14,704 bases of DNA from RUG14223 sp051881075. GTDB lineage: Bacteria; Bacillota; Clostridia; Oscillospirales; Acutalibacteraceae. Positions within the stretch are counted from its first letter, which is position 1; every line of letters starts with the position of its first letter. The stretch spans positions 1 through 14,704 of the forward strand of contig JBJEPE010000044.1 of assembly GCA_051881075.1 (NCBI GenBank), read 5' to 3'. Below are positions 13,486 through 14,704 of this stretch, in pieces. The notes below the pieces were generated by a model, which was not told where the DNA came from, searched no databases, and saw only the letters and a list, made by a program, of their open reading frames with translations. The position numbers were made by a program, and so were the translations under genes.

Positions 13486-13608
13486 CTGCTTTTTATGTAT
13501 TTAAAAAAATTTTTAAAAATTGAAAGTGAGTAAAACAGAGCATTTTGAAGAAAACAAGAGAATATGCAAGGTTGCGCCACGGTAAATTAAAAAACAGCAA
13601 AAAAGGTG

Positions 13609-13637
13609 TTGACATCCGATTATAACTGTGATATTAT
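13609..13637 (+). promoter_or_regulatory. Promoter of the rplM-rpsI operon
   Basis: TTGACA (13609-13614) and TATTAT (13632-13637) are 17 nt apart. The start near 13644 gives a leader of about 65 nt. Confidence 0.75.
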
Positions 13638-13652
13638 ACTACTTGCGAGTTA

Positions 13653-13676
13653 AAAGCATCATAAGTTTATGCTTTA
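13653..13676 (+). promoter_or_regulatory. Leader hairpin upstream of rplM
   Basis: The arms AAAGCAT and ATGCTTT form a 7-bp stem in the short leader between the promoter and the Shine-Dalgarno sequence. L13 operons of some Firmicutes have autoregulatory leaders, but I cannot match this one to a known motif by eye, so a regulatory role is only a possibility. Confidence 0.3.
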
Positions 13677-13709
13677 ATATAATAACAAAAATACAGGAGG
13701 AAATTGCAA

Positions 13710-14138
13710 ATGTCAACTTATATGGCTAACAAAAGCACAGTTGAGCGCAAGTGGTATATACTTGATGCAGCAGGCAAGCCACTCGGCAGAGTTGCAGCTC
13801 AGGCAGCAGTATTACTCAGAGGCAAGCATAAGCCTACATTTACACCACACGTCGATTGCGGTGATCACGTAATTATCATTAATTGCGAAAAGGCTGTTTT
13901 AACAGGCAAAAAGACTACTCAAAAATATTGGTACCGTCATACAGGTTATATCGGACACCTTAAGGCTACAAGATATGATACCTTAATGGCTACAAAACCT
14001 ACTAAGGCTATGGAGCTTGCCGTTAAGGGCATGGTTCCTGATAACACAATCGGCCGTGCAGCATTGCTCAGACTTCGTCTTTTTGAGGGTGCAGAGCATA
14101 CACACGCAGCACAGAAGCCGGAAGTATGGGATAAATAA
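13710..14138 (+). CDS. rplM: 50S ribosomal protein L13
   Basis: 142 residues, exactly the usual bacterial length. Family features run throughout: the N-terminal KSTVERKWYILDA and GKPLGRVA, the RGKHKPTFTPHVDCGDHVIIIN core, KKYWYRHTGYIGHLK-like text (here QKYWYRHTGYIG), and the C-terminal GMVPDN-x-x-GRAALLRLRLFEG followed by HTHAAQKPE. The protein is a large-subunit component that binds 23S rRNA early in assembly. I chose ATG 13710, which has AGGAGG 9 nt upstream, over an in-frame TTG at 13704 that would be too close to it. It is first in a two-gene operon with rpsI, the conserved bacterial arrangement. Confidence 0.98.
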   Translation: MSTYMANKSTVERKWYILDAAGKPLGRVAAQAAVLLRGKHKPTFTPHVDCGDHVIIINCEKAVLTGKKTTQKYWYRHTGYIGHLKATRYDTLMATKPTKAMELAVKGMVPDNTIGRAALLRLRLFEGAEHTHAAQKPEVWDK

Positions 14139-14155
14139 GAGAGGAGGCAACAACA

Positions 14156-14557
14156 ATGTACGATAAGGCACAATATTTCTATGGCACAGGCAGAAGAAAA
14201 AGCTCCGTTGCCAGAGTAAGATTATATCAAGGCACAGGCAAGATTACAATCAATGACAGAGATATCGACGATTATTTCGGTCTTGAAACCTTAAAGTTAA
14301 TCGTTCGTCAGCCCCTCGTTCTTACTGAAACAAACGAAAAGTTTGATGTAGTATGCAGAGTAGCAGGCGGCGGCGTTACAGGCCAAGCAGGCGCAATCCG
14401 TCACGGTATTTCAAGAGCTTTGCTTCAATACGATTCAGAAGCTTTGCGTGCAAAGCTTAAGAGAGCAGGCTTCTTAACTCGTGACCCGAGAATGAAAGAA
14501 CGTAAGAAGTACGGTCTCAAGGCAGCAAGAAGAGCACCACAGTTCTCAAAGAGATAA
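14156..14557 (+). CDS. rpsI: 30S ribosomal protein S9
   Basis: 133 residues, normal for S9. The N-terminal YFYGTGRRKSSVARVRL, the central PLVLTETNEKFDV and GGGVTGQAGAIRHGISRAL, the RDPRMKERKKYGLKAARRAPQFSKR tail (cited by parts: RDPRMKERKKYG, then AARRAPQFSKR) and the terminal Ser-Lys-Arg that contacts tRNA in the P site are all present. It starts at ATG 14156, 17 nt after the rplM stop, with GAGGAGG 8 nt upstream. It is co-transcribed with rplM and followed by a strong terminator at the window's right edge. Confidence 0.98.
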   Translation: MYDKAQYFYGTGRRKSSVARVRLYQGTGKITINDRDIDDYFGLETLKLIVRQPLVLTETNEKFDVVCRVAGGGVTGQAGAIRHGISRALLQYDSEALRAKLKRAGFLTRDPRMKERKKYGLKAARRAPQFSKR

Positions 14558-14672
14558 TTTTATCCCTATTGGGAGGTTTCAAAATCGCCTGTTTGCGTTA
14601 CTTTTATTGTTTTTGGCTCATTCAGGATTGAATGAAATTCAAGCGGTAACTAACGGGTAATTAACGAAAAAT

Positions 14673-14704
14673 AAAGGCATTTACCCTTGCGGTAGATGCC
14701 TTTT
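14673..14704 (+). terminator. Terminator of the rplM-rpsI operon
   Basis: A 13-bp stem with one G-U pair (14673-14685/14691-14703), built of AAAGGCAT... and ...ATGCCTTT, closes a CTTGC loop. The T-run begins at 14701 and continues past the window edge. It lies about 115 nt after rpsI; the gap holds nothing I recognise. Confidence 0.75.

Larger units (their letters stand above)
13347..13709. other. Divergent intergenic region between glucokinase and rplM
   Basis: It holds the promoters of both units. Close to the glucokinase start is a small perfect hairpin, GTACGC/GCGTAC (13380-13385/13390-13395), in that gene's leader. The middle (13490-13600) is AT-rich, and I see no gene or repeat there. 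Confidence 0.6.

Overview
The window is chromosomal DNA from a low-to-mid GC Gram-positive bacterium. It is most likely a gut-type member of the Clostridia (Oscillospiraceae/Ruminococcaceae-like). The evidence is the strong AGGAGG ribosome-binding sites with some TTG starts, TTGACA/TATAAT promoters, the rplM-rpsI pair, a Firmicutes-type ROK glucokinase, and a DUF2975 + YozG-like regulator pair. The species cannot be fixed from sequence reading alone.

Layout. 1-1000: no credible gene; an array of hairpin-rich intergenic repeats (a twin-hairpin element in opposite orientations at about 69-190 and 505-632, and a 149-nt direct repeat at 335-483 and 819-967). 1002-1454: a small DUF2500 membrane protein (minus strand) with promoter and terminator. 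1537-2079: a TetR-type regulator, divergent from 2244-5785, an ABC exporter pair (ABC1, ABC2). One palindrome lies between the overlapping divergent promoters. 5786-6379: a non-coding stretch holding a duplicated 3' flank, a probable remnant of a transposon gene (TnpV-like) and a terminator. 6380-10557: a MarR-type regulator and a second ABC exporter pair (ABC3, ABC4), with the same 14-bp palindrome in front of both marR and ABC3. 10558-10837: the second, base-for-base identical copy of the ABC2 3' flank. 10934-11383: a cysteine hydrolase (minus). 11522-12226: a DUF2975 membrane protein and a YozG-like HTH regulator (minus). 12378-13346: ROK glucokinase (minus). 13710-14557: rplM-rpsI (plus), with a terminator at the right edge.

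How it fits together. Both exporter pairs look like heterodimers of the BmrCD/LmrCD/TM287-288 kind. In each pair the first subunit has Asp in place of the catalytic Glu after Walker B and Gln in place of the switch His, while the second subunit has the canonical residues but an altered signature motif. Each pair has its own regulator and operator.

The most notable structure is that the last 53 codons of ABC4 plus 283 nt of downstream DNA are a near copy of the end of ABC2 and its flank. The coding part differs at 8 positions and the non-coding part at none. ABC4 therefore appears to be a recombinant gene: a foreign, GAA/ATT-rich body joined to a host-like C-terminus. The marR-ABC3-ABC4 cassette is flanked by about 440-bp direct repeats spaced exactly 4772 nt apart, so homologous recombination could delete or amplify the cassette as a unit.
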